Positions 1 through 10,373 of a DNA stretch of 64,000 nucleotides are shown here, piece by piece. The position numbers and the translations under genes are program-made. How positions within the stretch are numbered: the stretch's first letter is position 1; each line of letters opens with the position of its first letter. The notes beneath the pieces were generated by a model. That model was given only the letters and a program-made list of their open reading frames with translations. It had not been told where the DNA came from and made no database searches. Source of the stretch: Musa acuminata AAA Group (taxonomy: Eukaryota; Streptophyta; Magnoliopsida; Zingiberales; Musaceae); contig NC_088342.1 in assembly GCF_036884655.1 (NCBI RefSeq), forward strand, positions 9,481,501 through 9,545,500. The letters run 5' to 3'.

Positions 1-1740
1 TAGACTCTAGTTGCATTGACCTTCTATTTTTCATAATATCCTTTTGATACTTAAGTTATTATTATAATTGATTCGATTAGCTTAGCCTTTCGATAGAAGA
101 AATAATTTTATGTTGCGAACATACCAAAAGAGTCATCAGTCTTATAATGGGCTTTGTGTATCGTTACTTTGATAGTCAATTCCAATTATAAAAAATATGG
201 TGCATTTCTTTACAATTTAACTATAATTGTGGTGTGCAAAATTCGACCATGTCATTATTTTTATATTAACTCTAAAGTGGATTTTATATATCGGTGTCTT
301 TTCCTTGCAAGTTAAATTTGTATGTATATATTTTTCCCCTTAGTTTGTTTATTGGTTTTTTCATTCGATTGCACATGCCAAGAGCAGGTAGGGAAATTTC
401 AAGGCTTGTGGCAGTGGTGAATGAATGGCCTTTTAACCTTTTTAGCTTGCAGTGGTTCTGTTAAGAATGTGCCCGGGAAACAAGCAGTGTTCGTGTTAGA
501 TACGTTTTAGAGATGCATAGCTGCTTAGGATGAGATAAATATTGTTCTTGATATGCCTGTAAATTTGTGCTCGGTCTATCTCCACTCCCATGACAGTCAA
601 TTAAATATATCTGTGTTGTAGAGCATATCCCTCGGTATTTCGTTATATATTTATATACGAGGCCAGTGTACTATTCCTGAAAAATACATCACTGTAGGAC
701 GGATGGTCAATTATACAAGGTGAACATGGGCCGTTAGGCCCAGTTATGCAGGCCCAAGAGCAGCCCATTTAAAGAGGGACTAACATTCCAATACCAGCCC
801 TTGCTCTCCCGTCTGCATATTTCTTTTTCAATTTTTTTTTCTTTTGTAATTTGAACAAATTCGAAGGCAACTATAAAAATATCACAAAGGATACTATGAA
901 TACTTATTTTTAGGAAAAAATATCGTTGACGTTTTGGTTATCTCAACATGGTCTGGATCCGTATGTGTAAGATTGTCCGAAATGTCTTCGATGTATCTTC
1001 GAAGTGAAGGTATTGAGCTCCTGAGATGACTCCAAGGTGGATTTGAGATAGAAGTATCAAGCTCTCAAAGCAGAAGTATTGCGCTCCCGAAGTAGAAGTA
1101 TTACACTCCCGACATGGTACCTACATAAAGACCAAGGTCAAAGGAGGTTTTTCAATCCGATCCTTTCGACCCTTAAGTTGGTAATTCGAAATCCCTAAAT
1201 ATGAGCTCAAATAGTTTAAGAACAGAAAGAGTCTTTGTCTCATTTTCTTATTTAGGATATATTTTTATATTTTGAAGGAAGAGATGGAATGAAGTTTGTG
1301 ATATCCTTCCTTGTAATAAAAAAAAGAAAATGGAGTTTAGGATATTTTCCTTTTCATAAAGAAAAAGAAGAAAATTTATTATTATTTTTCTTATCATAAT
1401 GAATGAGAAGATAATTTAAATGAACGTGACAATCGCTAATCATATATTTCCTATCGATTGATAGGATAAAAGAGTTTCTTCCTTTCTTTCTTGTCTTTGT
1501 TGTCCTTCTTTCCTACTTTCTCTTCCTATCTCAATCACACCTCGATAATGCAGTCAATCTGACCACTGCAAAACACTATTGACTTTTGTAAGCTGGAGAA
1601 CATTACCTAGTGCTACCGCTCAGCAATGGAGCTCGGATCATCCAAACGTGAAACATGGACTTTCTATTCCATATCAAAATTGTCTAGAGACGCACCACTG
1701 TATGGCTCCTTTACCAATGGTTTCCCACGATAAGCAAGTT
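1..1740. other. AT-rich intergenic DNA, no gene seen
   Basis: No convincing coding exon is visible on either strand. The first ~700 bases are T-rich and could be the 3' end or downstream region of a gene outside the window, but there is no protein homology to support that. Around 1005-1115 a ~23-bp motif containing GAAGTATT and CTCCCGA recurs about four times, which looks like decayed LTR-type repeat DNA. Confidence 0.5.
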
Positions 1741-1749
1741 GATGATTAA

Positions 1750-2740
1750 CCATGCACCTGCTTCGTATATGGCGTCTTTTCAATCTCCCACCTCAGTAAT
1801 TGTTTATGCAATATTGTAAGAGCCACACCCTCACTTCTTCAGGAAATAAACGTCTATATCTATAAAAGGATTAATATCAGGAGACCGTAGAATATTGAAG
1901 AAGGAGGTGATGAAAGAAGAAGGAGGTGATGAAAGATTTAGGTCATATCTCATAGAACCGAATTGAGACTCATATCGATCAGTCGGTCCATATTCATCTT
2001 CCGGATGACCCTAGATAAGGAGAGTATATTTCTCAATCGAAGTACCCGATCCCCCTCCCCATCTAATAATAAGGGAGGAATGTTATCTATGGAGTATGTC
2101 AATCAAGTAAGGTTGAATCCTCAATCCCGACCTAGACTTATAAAAAAAGAAACGCTCCTTCCAACCCTTATTATTCGAGAGGGTGCCACTGACTTTGAAG
2201 CCCTCTCTCCCCCGGAACGATTAAGTAGTAGCCATTTTTCCCATTGCATAATCATGCACCTGCTTCATATATGGCTTCTTTTCAATCTCCCCCCTCAGTA
2301 ATTATTTATGCAATATTGTAACTCATCATGAGCCACATCCTCACTTCTTTAGGGAATATACGTATATATCTATAAAAGGATTAATATCGTGAGACCATAG
2401 AAGATTGAAGGCGATGATGAAAGGTTCAAGTCATATCTCATGGAGTTGAATTGAGACCCATATCGATTAGTCAGTCCATATTCATCTTTCGGATGACCCC
2501 GGATAAGGAGAGTATATTTCTTAATCGAAGTAACAGATCTCCCTCCTCATCCAATAGTAGGGGAGGAATGTTATCTATGGAGTGTGTCGACCAGGGAAGG
2601 TTGAATCCCCAATCCCGACCTAGACTTACAAAAAAAGAAACGCTCCTTCCAATCCTTATTATTCGAGAGGGTGCCACTGACTTTGAAGCCCCCTCTCTCC
2701 CGGAATGATTAAGTAGTAGCTATTTTTCCTATTGCATAGT
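1750..2740 (+). repeat. Tandem duplication, two ~490-500 bp units
   Basis: Two adjacent units (about 1750-2250 and 2251-2740) match along most of their length. Each starts near a CATGCACCTGCTTC motif, continues through a TATAAAAGGATTAATATC stretch, and ends near TTAAGTAGTAGC. Open frames at 1963-2301 and 2451-2708 are parallel translations of the two units. They resemble no protein I know and are probably by-products of the repeat. The TATAAAAGG motif in each unit could be a promoter remnant of a retroelement LTR; that is inference. Confidence 0.7.
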
Positions 2741-3529
2741 CGAAAGCAAGCTACAAAGAACTTATGAGTTGAGGTATCATGCGCTTGCATTCTCCGATAA
2801 ACACCATTGAATAGCACCATCTGAGTTTACGATATGCCTCATCATTCGATGTATGGCATTATCACTAGGTGAAGAGGAAGATGGAGTCCAACCTCAAGGG
2901 CGTCGGAAGACAAACACAAAGACCCGAGCACCAAATTATATGGACGTTGACTGGGATGAGGAGCCTGCAGCTCGAACTTGATCAAGATAAAATATTTGAC
3001 TCTTTATGGACTCAGAATCTTGAAAAACACTTAGGTTTACGGGACCCCCTCTCGATTAGGGCGAGGCCAGGACCTCATTCACCCCCGAACTATAAGAGGG
3101 CAGAGTATGGACCTCAACCGACTGACGGCTAGTGGATTGGGAGGAACTTATATGAGAGGAGAGAGACATCCCAACTTGAGACGCAAAAGTCAGACGATAG
3201 ACGACTTAAGGATCAACTAGGTTTTTAGAGCTAGAAATAAGGAGAAAGCTTCTGAAACAATAGAGGCTTAAGTAGTGGAATGAGCCTCGCTCGCTAAGCT
3301 AAAGGAGATTTATAAAGAGGAGATAATCTCTCTCCTCCTATGATTAACACAAGTGTCCCTCTCTCTCTCCTACATTACTAACGCATCAATCAAGAAAGAT
3401 GTGAAGAAGATATGCTCTCTCTCTCTCCTCCCACTACTGATACTGATCGAGGAAAGCAGACTCTCCCCTCCTACGATGGAGCCACCCTTTACGATGTGAT
3501 CAAGTGTTTCTTCGATGCCACTTCAAATA
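2741..3529. other. Repeat-derived intergenic DNA
   Basis: A short open frame at 2869-3132 (87 codons) has no recognisable domain. CT-rich microsatellite-like tracts occur near 3360-3440. The stretch leads directly into the 76-bp minisatellite and is probably part of the same decayed retroelement. I see no gene. Confidence 0.4.
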
Positions 3530-4400
3530 GGCATATGAGTCGAGAAAAACCTGACCCACGCTAGAAGGCTTGCTACAATGAAGGATTGGGCTGAATGGCG
3601 CTTGAAGCACATGAGTCGAGAAAAACTCGACCCGTTCTAAAAGTCCCGCTATGGCAGAGGCTCAAGCTGAATGGTGCTCGAGGCATATGAGTTGAGAAAA
3701 ACCCAACCCATGCTAGAAGACTCGCTATGGTGGAGGCTCAGGTTGAATGGCGTCCAAAGCGCGTGAATTGAGAAAAACCCGACCCGCATTAGAAGACTCG
3801 ATACGACGGAGACTCGGACCAAATGGTGCCTAAGGCACATGAGTCGAGGAAAACCCAACCCGCGCTAAAAGACTTGCTACGGTGGAGGCTCGAGCTAAAT
3901 GGCGCCCGAGGCATGTGATTCGAGAAAAATTCGATCGCCCCAAAGAGGCATATGAATCGAGAAAAACTCAACCCACACTAGAAGACCTACTATGACAAAG
4001 GCTCGAGCAAAATGGTGCCCGAGGCCCATGAGTCGAAAAAAATTTGACCCGTGATAGAAGAGTCGCTATAGTGGGAGGCTTGAGTCGAACGACGTCCAAA
4101 GCGCATGAGTCGAGAAAAACTCGACTCACACTAAAAGACCCACTACGGCGGAGGCTCGGGTTGAATGGCGCTTGAGGTGGATGAGCAGAGAAAAACTTGA
4201 CCTGTTATGGCAAAGGCTAGGCCTGAATAGTGCCTGAGGCATGTGAGTCAAGAAAAATATGACCAGAGCTAAGCGAAATCCGTTATGATGAAAGCACAAG
4301 ACCAAATGTGCCTAAGACATATAAGTCGAGAAAAAGATAAATCCATTACAAAAGAGGCATAAGACCAAATGTGCTTGAAATACCTAAATTAGGAAAACCT
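3530..4400 (+). repeat. 76-bp minisatellite array, about 11 units
   Basis: The phrase GAGTCGAGAAAAAC (with variants) recurs at about 3537, 3613, 3689, 3765, 3841, 3917, 3954, 4030, 4107, 4183, 4245 and 4323. The spacing is 76 bp in most intervals. Shortened units of ~37 and ~62 bp and small +1/+2 deviations mark internal deletions and decay. Each unit also carries a GGAGGCTCG-like block and a GAATGGCGC-like block. Open frames on the minus strand here are translations of the repeat. Internal tandem arrays of this kind are common in the untranslated parts of plant LTR retrotransposons, so a retroelement origin is likely but unproven. Confidence 0.85.
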
Positions 4401-5275
4401 AACCTGTAATACGAGATCCTTAATGCTCCTAGGGCCACGTCGTGCTAACAAAGAGGTCGGGGATACGTGTCAGACGAACTAAAAAATGAGCTTCGAACCC
4501 CTCTCGCAAGAGCCATAAAGCATGCTTTCAAGCAGAATAAATAATATGAAATATACAATCAGTCAGTCATTGCCCGCCATGCAAGCGTCACATAAGGCCT
4601 AGATGACCTGACACTTGCTTATTCGTATGGATATGAGTCCAAAAGACAACTCGGGTCGGTTACCAACTATCTCTCATATGAAATATTCATATAATTATTC
4701 TCGTGAGTCTAATGGGTAGCTCAAGTCAATTACAAACTACCACCCTTATGGAATATTCACGAAATATTTTTGGAGTTCAAGAGCAGTTCGGATCGATTAA
4801 AAGCTACCTCTCTTATGAAATCTTTATGAAATATTCTATTTCTTTAATGTTAGGTATAAAAATACATCCTGACTCTAGATAAAATGATACAAAATCGAGA
4901 AATTAAACCTAGAGAAGTTGACCTTATGCCTAACTTAATTGTCGGAGGAATCGACTCGGAAAGCTTCTCCCGATTTTAATTTTTATACAGATAATAAATT
5001 AAAAGAAAATAATTTTCATCGTGGACGACTCCACATCATAATCACAAGACATTAATAATATTTTTCTTCTCTAATAATATTTATTTATTTTTATAGTGCA
5101 GGTGTCATCCGGAAGGAGTAGATTGCGAAGGACAGAAGGATGACGGGAATATGAGGTTCGAATCCTTCGCTCGACCCGGACACTAACCATTCCATGACCG
5201 ACCGACGTGATTGAACCGATCCATCGCGCGTTTCACAAAGTCAAAATGCTGATTTGACGCGTTTGGCTCACTCGC

Positions 5276-5278
<3 letters not shown>
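4401..5278. other. Repeat-derived intergenic DNA with a second short tandem array
   Basis: Between about 4630 and 4845 a ~71-74 bp unit ending in CTTATGAAATATTCA-like sequence is repeated about three times. The remainder, including a TCATCCGGAAGGAGTAG region near 5106, has no coding signal. This looks like the continuation of the decayed element upstream. Confidence 0.5.

Positions 5279-5318
<40 letters not shown>
5279..5318 (+). repeat. (CT)n microsatellite
   Basis: An uninterrupted CT dinucleotide run of about 20 repeats. Open frames on the opposite strand here that encode arginine/glutamate runs are by-products of it. Confidence 0.95.
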
Positions 5319-5325
<7 letters not shown>

Positions 5326-6413
5326 GACATGAATCGCGCCGCATAAGACGCGATATGTATGCGCTAACGATGTCTCCCGCTCCATGAGCCCAAAATCCCA
5401 CGACACAGAACACCACACACCCACTCCACTCAGCTCCGCTCCCCTCCCCTCCCCTCCCCTCCCCAGTCCAATCGAATGCATCCCCCTGTGACGAAGCCAT
5501 TTAAGGCCCTCGTATACCAACACTCGTCCTCCTCAACCACTCCCCCACAGCTTTTCCTCCTCCCTCCTCGTAGACCCGACAAGAGTCATTTAAAGATAGA
5601 GAGGAGCAGTTTCCTAAGAACAGTGGTCTATGTTTCGGATTCCGCGCACACCAACAGAGACAGAAGGACGTCCCCTCTCTACTACTGTTACGTATAATAG
5701 TGGTACTATATCACACAACACATGTATAGCCGCGATGTTATGTAGGTGCAGAGGTAGGAGCTGACCTTTACGTGTTGTTGCGTTGTGATGGCGCGTTGAT
5801 GGATGGATGGATGGATGGACGCATACATGGCAGCCACGCACATTCATTGTTTCTTCTTTTCTGCAGTGCTACGTATGCTAAGTACTCGAACAATAACTTG
5901 TGTGCAAGCCAATCATCCATAACTCTCCACCACCTACCTTCTCATACAAGACTTGGAGACGATGAATGTGAAGATTCCCAAAGCCCTGTAAATGCATTTG
6001 ACTGCGTGTGGTATGGATTCATACTAACATGCATATAATAATTTGAGGATGGAGGCCCAGTGGTCATACGAAAAGCTTCAGAAGAGATCTGAAGGCCCAA
6101 AGCCCGCACATACTAAACAATGCATGGATAGGTGAAGGTGTTGTACCTCACCCTCTTCCATGTCTAGGGTTTCTGCTGGCCTCTCATTCTTCAGCTGCCT
6201 ATCAATCACCCACCGTTCTGATCAAAGTAAACGGTAGATGAGGGACCACCACATCCCAAGGATTACATCTGATAGAGAGAGAGAGAGCTGTCTGAAACCC
6301 AGCTGGAGGTTTGGGCCACCTGCTGCTTAATTTATTGTGTCTTTACTCCTCGCCTCCTCTCCCATTCCTCCTTTTGCTATTTATCTTCCCCTTCCCAACA
6401 ATAACACCAAGTA
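5319..6413. other. Intergenic and presumed upstream region of MIR166
   Basis: No protein gene is recognised. A (GATG)n run lies at about 5797-5819 and a short GAGA run at about 6269-6280. The last few hundred bases are probably the promoter and 5' part of the MIR166 primary transcript. I cannot place a transcription start: the only TATA-like word close by is a weak TATTTAT at about 6380. Confidence 0.4.
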
Positions 6414-6453
<40 letters not shown>

Positions 6454-6455
6454 CT
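6414..6455 (+). repeat. (CT)n microsatellite in the presumed pri-miR166 leader
   Basis: A CT dinucleotide run with two TTTC interruptions. It lies about 95 bp upstream of the miR166 hairpin. CT-rich tracts like this are common in 5' leaders of plant transcripts. The translations it yields on both strands are not genes. Confidence 0.9.
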
Positions 6456-6550
6456 CCCCCTCCCTCTGTCTCTCGCTGGTAATCATTTCAGCTATCATCG
6501 CTCACCACCCTCGCTCAGCGAGACTTGAGGGGAAGAAAGAACAAGAAGCA

Positions 6551-6697
6551 GGAAGCTTTTCCTTTGCGGGGAATGTTGTCTGGGTCGAGGAATCTACCAA
6601 ACTAGAGAGATAGATGGATAGATCTGCTATCTTCTTTTCCCTTCTTTTACGTTTGGTGATCTCGGACCAGGCTTCATTCCCCCCAATCATAGCTTCC
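6551..6697 (+). ncRNA. MIR166: miR166 precursor hairpin
   Basis: The 3' arm carries the mature miR166 sequence exactly as known across land plants (6662-6682, beginning TCGGACCAGG and ending ATTCCCC). The 5' arm carries the star strand at 6570-6590 (GGAATGTTGTCTGG then GTCGAGG). The arms fold back: GGAAGCT at 6551-6557 pairs with AGCTTCC at 6691-6697, and CCAAAC just after the star pairs with GTTTGG just before the mature strand. The loop is ~70 nt, within the plant range. miR166 guides ARGONAUTE (notably AGO1/AGO10) to HD-ZIP III mRNAs and so sets leaf polarity, vascular pattern and meristem function. Those targets are family knowledge; none is in this window. No protein gene overlaps, so this is a stand-alone MIR gene. 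Confidence 0.95.
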
Positions 6698-8345
6698 GTC
6701 TTCGGCAATCATGAGTTTTCCGAGATCCATGCACAGGTTAGGTCTGCAATCAACCATAGAGTTTTTTGGGTTGTGATGATCTGCTCTTTGCTTTCTTTTA
6801 GCTAACTTGGCTTCGTTGTTTCTCGACGATCCACCGCGGAGGAGAGAGGAGAAGCAGATTGGTGTAATGATGATGCTTCTGTCTTTCTTTTGCCGTTCTT
6901 CTGAACTGACAGGACCACCAAAAGGGTTTCATCATTATCTTATCATTACCACCGCAAGCCATCTCTCCCTTCCTCTTTTCTTCCCCGGATCTACCACCAC
7001 ACCTCAACATAGATGACCCTAAGCCTCGATGATCTCGTCAAAGATCGTCTTGTAAGCTCTCGTAGATCTTCTCCAAAGATCGACAGTCATCTATCTGTAT
7101 GTTCACTACCACATGTAGGTTTGTCGATCACATAACCTCTTGTGGCCTCCTCACATCATCAACCTTCTTCTCACATCTCTCTCATCCACTTCTTTTCCTG
7201 CTCATTTTCATCTTTCTCATGCCTAAAGAAATGATATATCATACATATATCTCGTTCTCTCTAACCCCCTGAAAACCTGCAGATCCATATCTCCGTTCTT
7301 ATATATAGATTCTGTGCCTCATTTCTGATTCTCGAGTCACGTTTCAGATGGGTCTGTATTGATCGAAAACTAGGAGATGTTACCCTACTGCTCCATGCTT
7401 CTGTCTTGATTTTGACCTTGTAGCATCATGAACTAATGTTGCAGTTTTCACATGCTATACTTCGTTTTCCAAGAACACTGAAATGTAGGGTTGAAGATGA
7501 TGAGCAAATAATGTTATCAGATATGTGGTCAAATCTCTTTCAGGTACATGATCTTCTAAGCACCTCTTTGTCCTGCAATCGACTTCTCTGACAGACCACA
7601 CGATCTGATATTAGCTAATATTAAGTGTCTTGGAATTCTGTGTGGGAGATGTTGGGCATTATCAGCACCAGTTACCCATGAATCACTATCTTCATGCGTC
7701 AACATGCATGTAGAACAAGTGCACTAATTCTGACACCACACCTGCTGTAGTTTTCGTATGATTATAATCAATGGGTTCCCAACAAATGTAAGAGCTGAGA
7801 GGGCATGTGTGGCATTCGACATGTAGCTCCTGGGAATGGTGTCTCAAAGGGAGGACTGTGGAACTACAGTGGAAAGAAAGACACGTCCTGTGCTCATGGC
7901 TAACCTAGGGTTTAGGCCTACGGAGTTGTTGTTAGGGTTTCTTGGGTGGGGGAGGAAAAAGAGGGAGGACCGAACCCACCCTCAATAAGACTGTGTCGAC
8001 CTCTCTCCTTCATGCATTGGATCCCATCTCTCACCCACATCACCTGACAACCTTTCTCTTGGGAAACCTCACCCTCTCGCGTCCAACTCAACTCAGGGAG
8101 GAAGATAAATGCTTTGTTGCTAAGCACGAGGGCTCGAGAAGACCACCTTGGAATCTAGTCCTCGGTCACCCACGACACCTATGTTGTGAACCGCATAGAT
8201 ATGTAGATTAGGAAATGGACATTCTTCCATGTGCTAAATCATACGTCTAATTCATATTAACCATCACATGACATCCAATCTCAAACGCATATTAGCATAC
8301 ACATTCCTGCTATGGAATCGTATGACGGTCTCAGGCATCATTCTC
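6698..8345. other. Downstream part of the MIR166 unit and intergenic DNA
   Basis: The first several hundred bases probably belong to the 3' part of the pri-miR166 transcript, which in plants is often long and spliced; no boundary can be fixed from sequence. Open frames at 6798-7016 and 7918-8211 have no recognisable domain. I see no second miRNA hairpin. Confidence 0.4.
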
Positions 8346-8720
8346 TCACTCGGGCTGCTGCTGCTGCTGCTTCTCCTCGTGGACGAAGGCCGAGAGACGG
8401 GGAAACCGGAAAGACCTGCCGATCCCCACCGCGGACTTGAAGTGGATCTTGTCTCCCCCCTCGTGGATGCTTATTTCGGCGACGATGGGCACCCACAGCA
8501 GGAGGGACCCGCTTGCTCCTCACCCCCGTCATCTCTCTCGTCCGCCTCCTTCACCCACCCGCACTCCTCGAGGTTCCTCACCGGGAGGACGCCCTTGCTT
8601 CCTCCAGCGTCGTGACCGCGTGCCGGTAGCATTCCGCCGTTCCGTGAATGATCTCGGCGCCTTCCCTCTCCTCGTTGGTGATTACAAGGGAGCCCACGAC
8701 CGCTGCTTGGCCTTGGAATG
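8346..8720 (-). pseudogene. DUF538-family protein, decayed copy
   Basis: Read on the minus strand from about 8715, three frames in turn give pieces of a DUF538 protein. The pieces are an N-terminal block (VVGSLVITNEEREGAEIIHG, then ATTLEE-like), a central KGVLPVRNLEECGWVKEA block, then MTGVRSK and a C-terminal LLWVPIVAEISIHEGGDKIH block that runs on to GIGRSF and stops at 8346-8348. The order matches the family: small plant proteins of ~150-170 aa with unclear molecular function. The segment between GWVKEA and MTGVRSK is largely missing, and at least two frameshifts separate the pieces. The last ~15 codons include a glutamine run. No intact start is evident. It cannot encode a normal protein. 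Confidence 0.8.
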
Positions 8721-9900
8721 CAGTCCTTCGGTGGTGGGAATTTAAGCAAACGGGTTGAGGGAAGTTGAGCTAATAGCAGCAGTTTGGTCTGTCCAACTCT
8801 AAATTGATGCAAGGCGGGAGAACGACAAGCCATGATTCAAGAGTGAAGGTTGCGATTTATGAGTGGATTTCTAGCAAGCATTACAAACATCTTTCCATCT
8901 CAACTCTTGTTGATGTGCGGCAAGCACCCTTTTAATTCCACCGCGCAGTTCATTGCATCCAATGACAACTAAAAGGCTCTCTCAATGATCGAGAATATAA
9001 ATAAGCAATAATAATAATAATAATAATAATAGGCTATTTATTGTACCTTTCGTTGTAGATATTAATACTAAACAACACAAGATTCCATAGCCATGTTCTG
9101 CCATGAATTTATATGCATGCCACATATCCGATCCACACATGTATAAAAGTACTTGTGTTCATGTTTGGGATGATCAAATCTATAATAATAAACTTTCAGC
9201 AAATACATATATTTATTATAATATAAATAACAAGACAAATATATTTAATAGTTTTTCTTCAAATAACAATCAACACAGCAGACATGGCGATGAACTAATA
9301 ATGTGCAATAGAAAAAAAAAAAAAAAAAAAAAAGGTTATCATGGGTTTTGCAGTAGAGGGGAAAAATAATAATAATAAATGAATCTAGATGATGTAAATG
9401 ACACATTATGTTTTAGATAGAGACCAGTAGTCCAATAAAGAAAATGTGATATGAAGATTAATATACACTTAAATATATTAGTGTTATACAAATTTAATAT
9501 AAATAAATAAATAAAATAAAATAATATCATATTTAAGATATAATTGATTAAATATGTGATATAGTATGGATATTTGTTATTATTTTTTTATTCACTAGAC
9601 ATTTTAATCCTTATGCATCATAGCTTATTCATCTAGGTATCACATAATTTTATGGATAAATATTTTTATCTTTTTAAATATGTTATAATTGATATGAACG
9701 ACCTAGCTTATATGGCCAATCGAAAATCATTTATATCCTTAAATTATCAAGATTCATACCGATAGGTAGTACCTACGGAAAGGAGTTTTTAAGGTGTAAA
9801 TTTAATGAATGACATTGTATCAATCAAACTAATTTCAAGCTTTGGTGTGTTATAGTTTGTGCTTTTTCTTTGTCATATATATACATTCTGGAATAAATTG
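8721..9900. other. AT-rich intergenic DNA with simple repeats
   Basis: No gene is seen. It holds an (ATA)n run at 9007-9031, a poly(A) run at about 9311-9333 and a short (AAT)n run near 9366-9380. The poly(A) tract might mark the end of an old retroposon, but I found no matching duplicated flanks. Confidence 0.5.
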
Positions 9901-10373
9901 GGGCTAATTACATATTATCTCCTATACTTAGATCCTATCAGTATCGCAATCTTTGTATTAAAAAAAAATATTATGATCCCTATATTTCTGAAAGTAAAAC
10001 AAATAACCTTATATATCCTAATGTCATCAGCTACATTGATAAAAAAAAACATAACACGTGACACCACGTGTTAGATCTGGAAATGATGGGTAAAAAATAA
10101 TTTTAATATCTCTTCCATTTTCAACACATGGGATGTTAAAATTATCTTTTTACTAGTAAAATAACTGAAAATATAAGAGATATTAAAACTATCTTTTTAC
10201 CCATCACTTAGTGTCACGTGCTATGTTTTTCGTTAATACAGTTGATGACATTATAGCAAACTATATTATTTATTTCATTTTTAGAATTATAGAGATCCTA
10301 ATGTAAATTTTTTAAATACAAGGATCGCGATGCTAATATGATCTAAGTATAAAGAACAATCTATAATTAGCTC
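9901..10373. mobile_element. Foldback MITE-like element, ~473 bp
   Basis: The two halves are imperfect inverted copies of each other. The left end GGGCTAATTA at 9901 matches the reverse complement of TAATTAGCTC at 10364-10373. The match continues inward through TATACTTAGATC (left) against GATCTAAGTATA (right), TCGCAATCTTTGTATT against AATACAAGGATCGCGA, and a CACGTG-containing block near the centre. The element encodes no protein. A non-autonomous DNA transposon is the best reading; I could not identify an unambiguous target-site duplication, so superfamily is not assigned. Transcribed, it would form a long imperfect hairpin. Confidence 0.75.

Noticed and set aside
3649..3971. Minus-strand frames with a repeated peptide pattern
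   Set aside because: The apparent peptide repeat is simply the 76-bp DNA unit, and 76 is not a multiple of three, so the frame is not maintained across the array.
3530..4400. CRISPR-like array
   Set aside because: The units are head-to-tail copies without unique spacers, in a plant nuclear context. It is a minisatellite.
5183..5523. Overlapping minus-strand open frames with long Arg/Glu runs
   Set aside because: They are translations of the (CT)n microsatellite and its flanks.
6311..6613. Plus-strand frame with Ser/Leu runs next to the MIR166 hairpin
   Set aside because: It translates the CT repeat and runs into the hairpin; the RNA explanation is far stronger. A pri-miRNA-encoded peptide was considered, but a frame driven by a microsatellite is not evidence.
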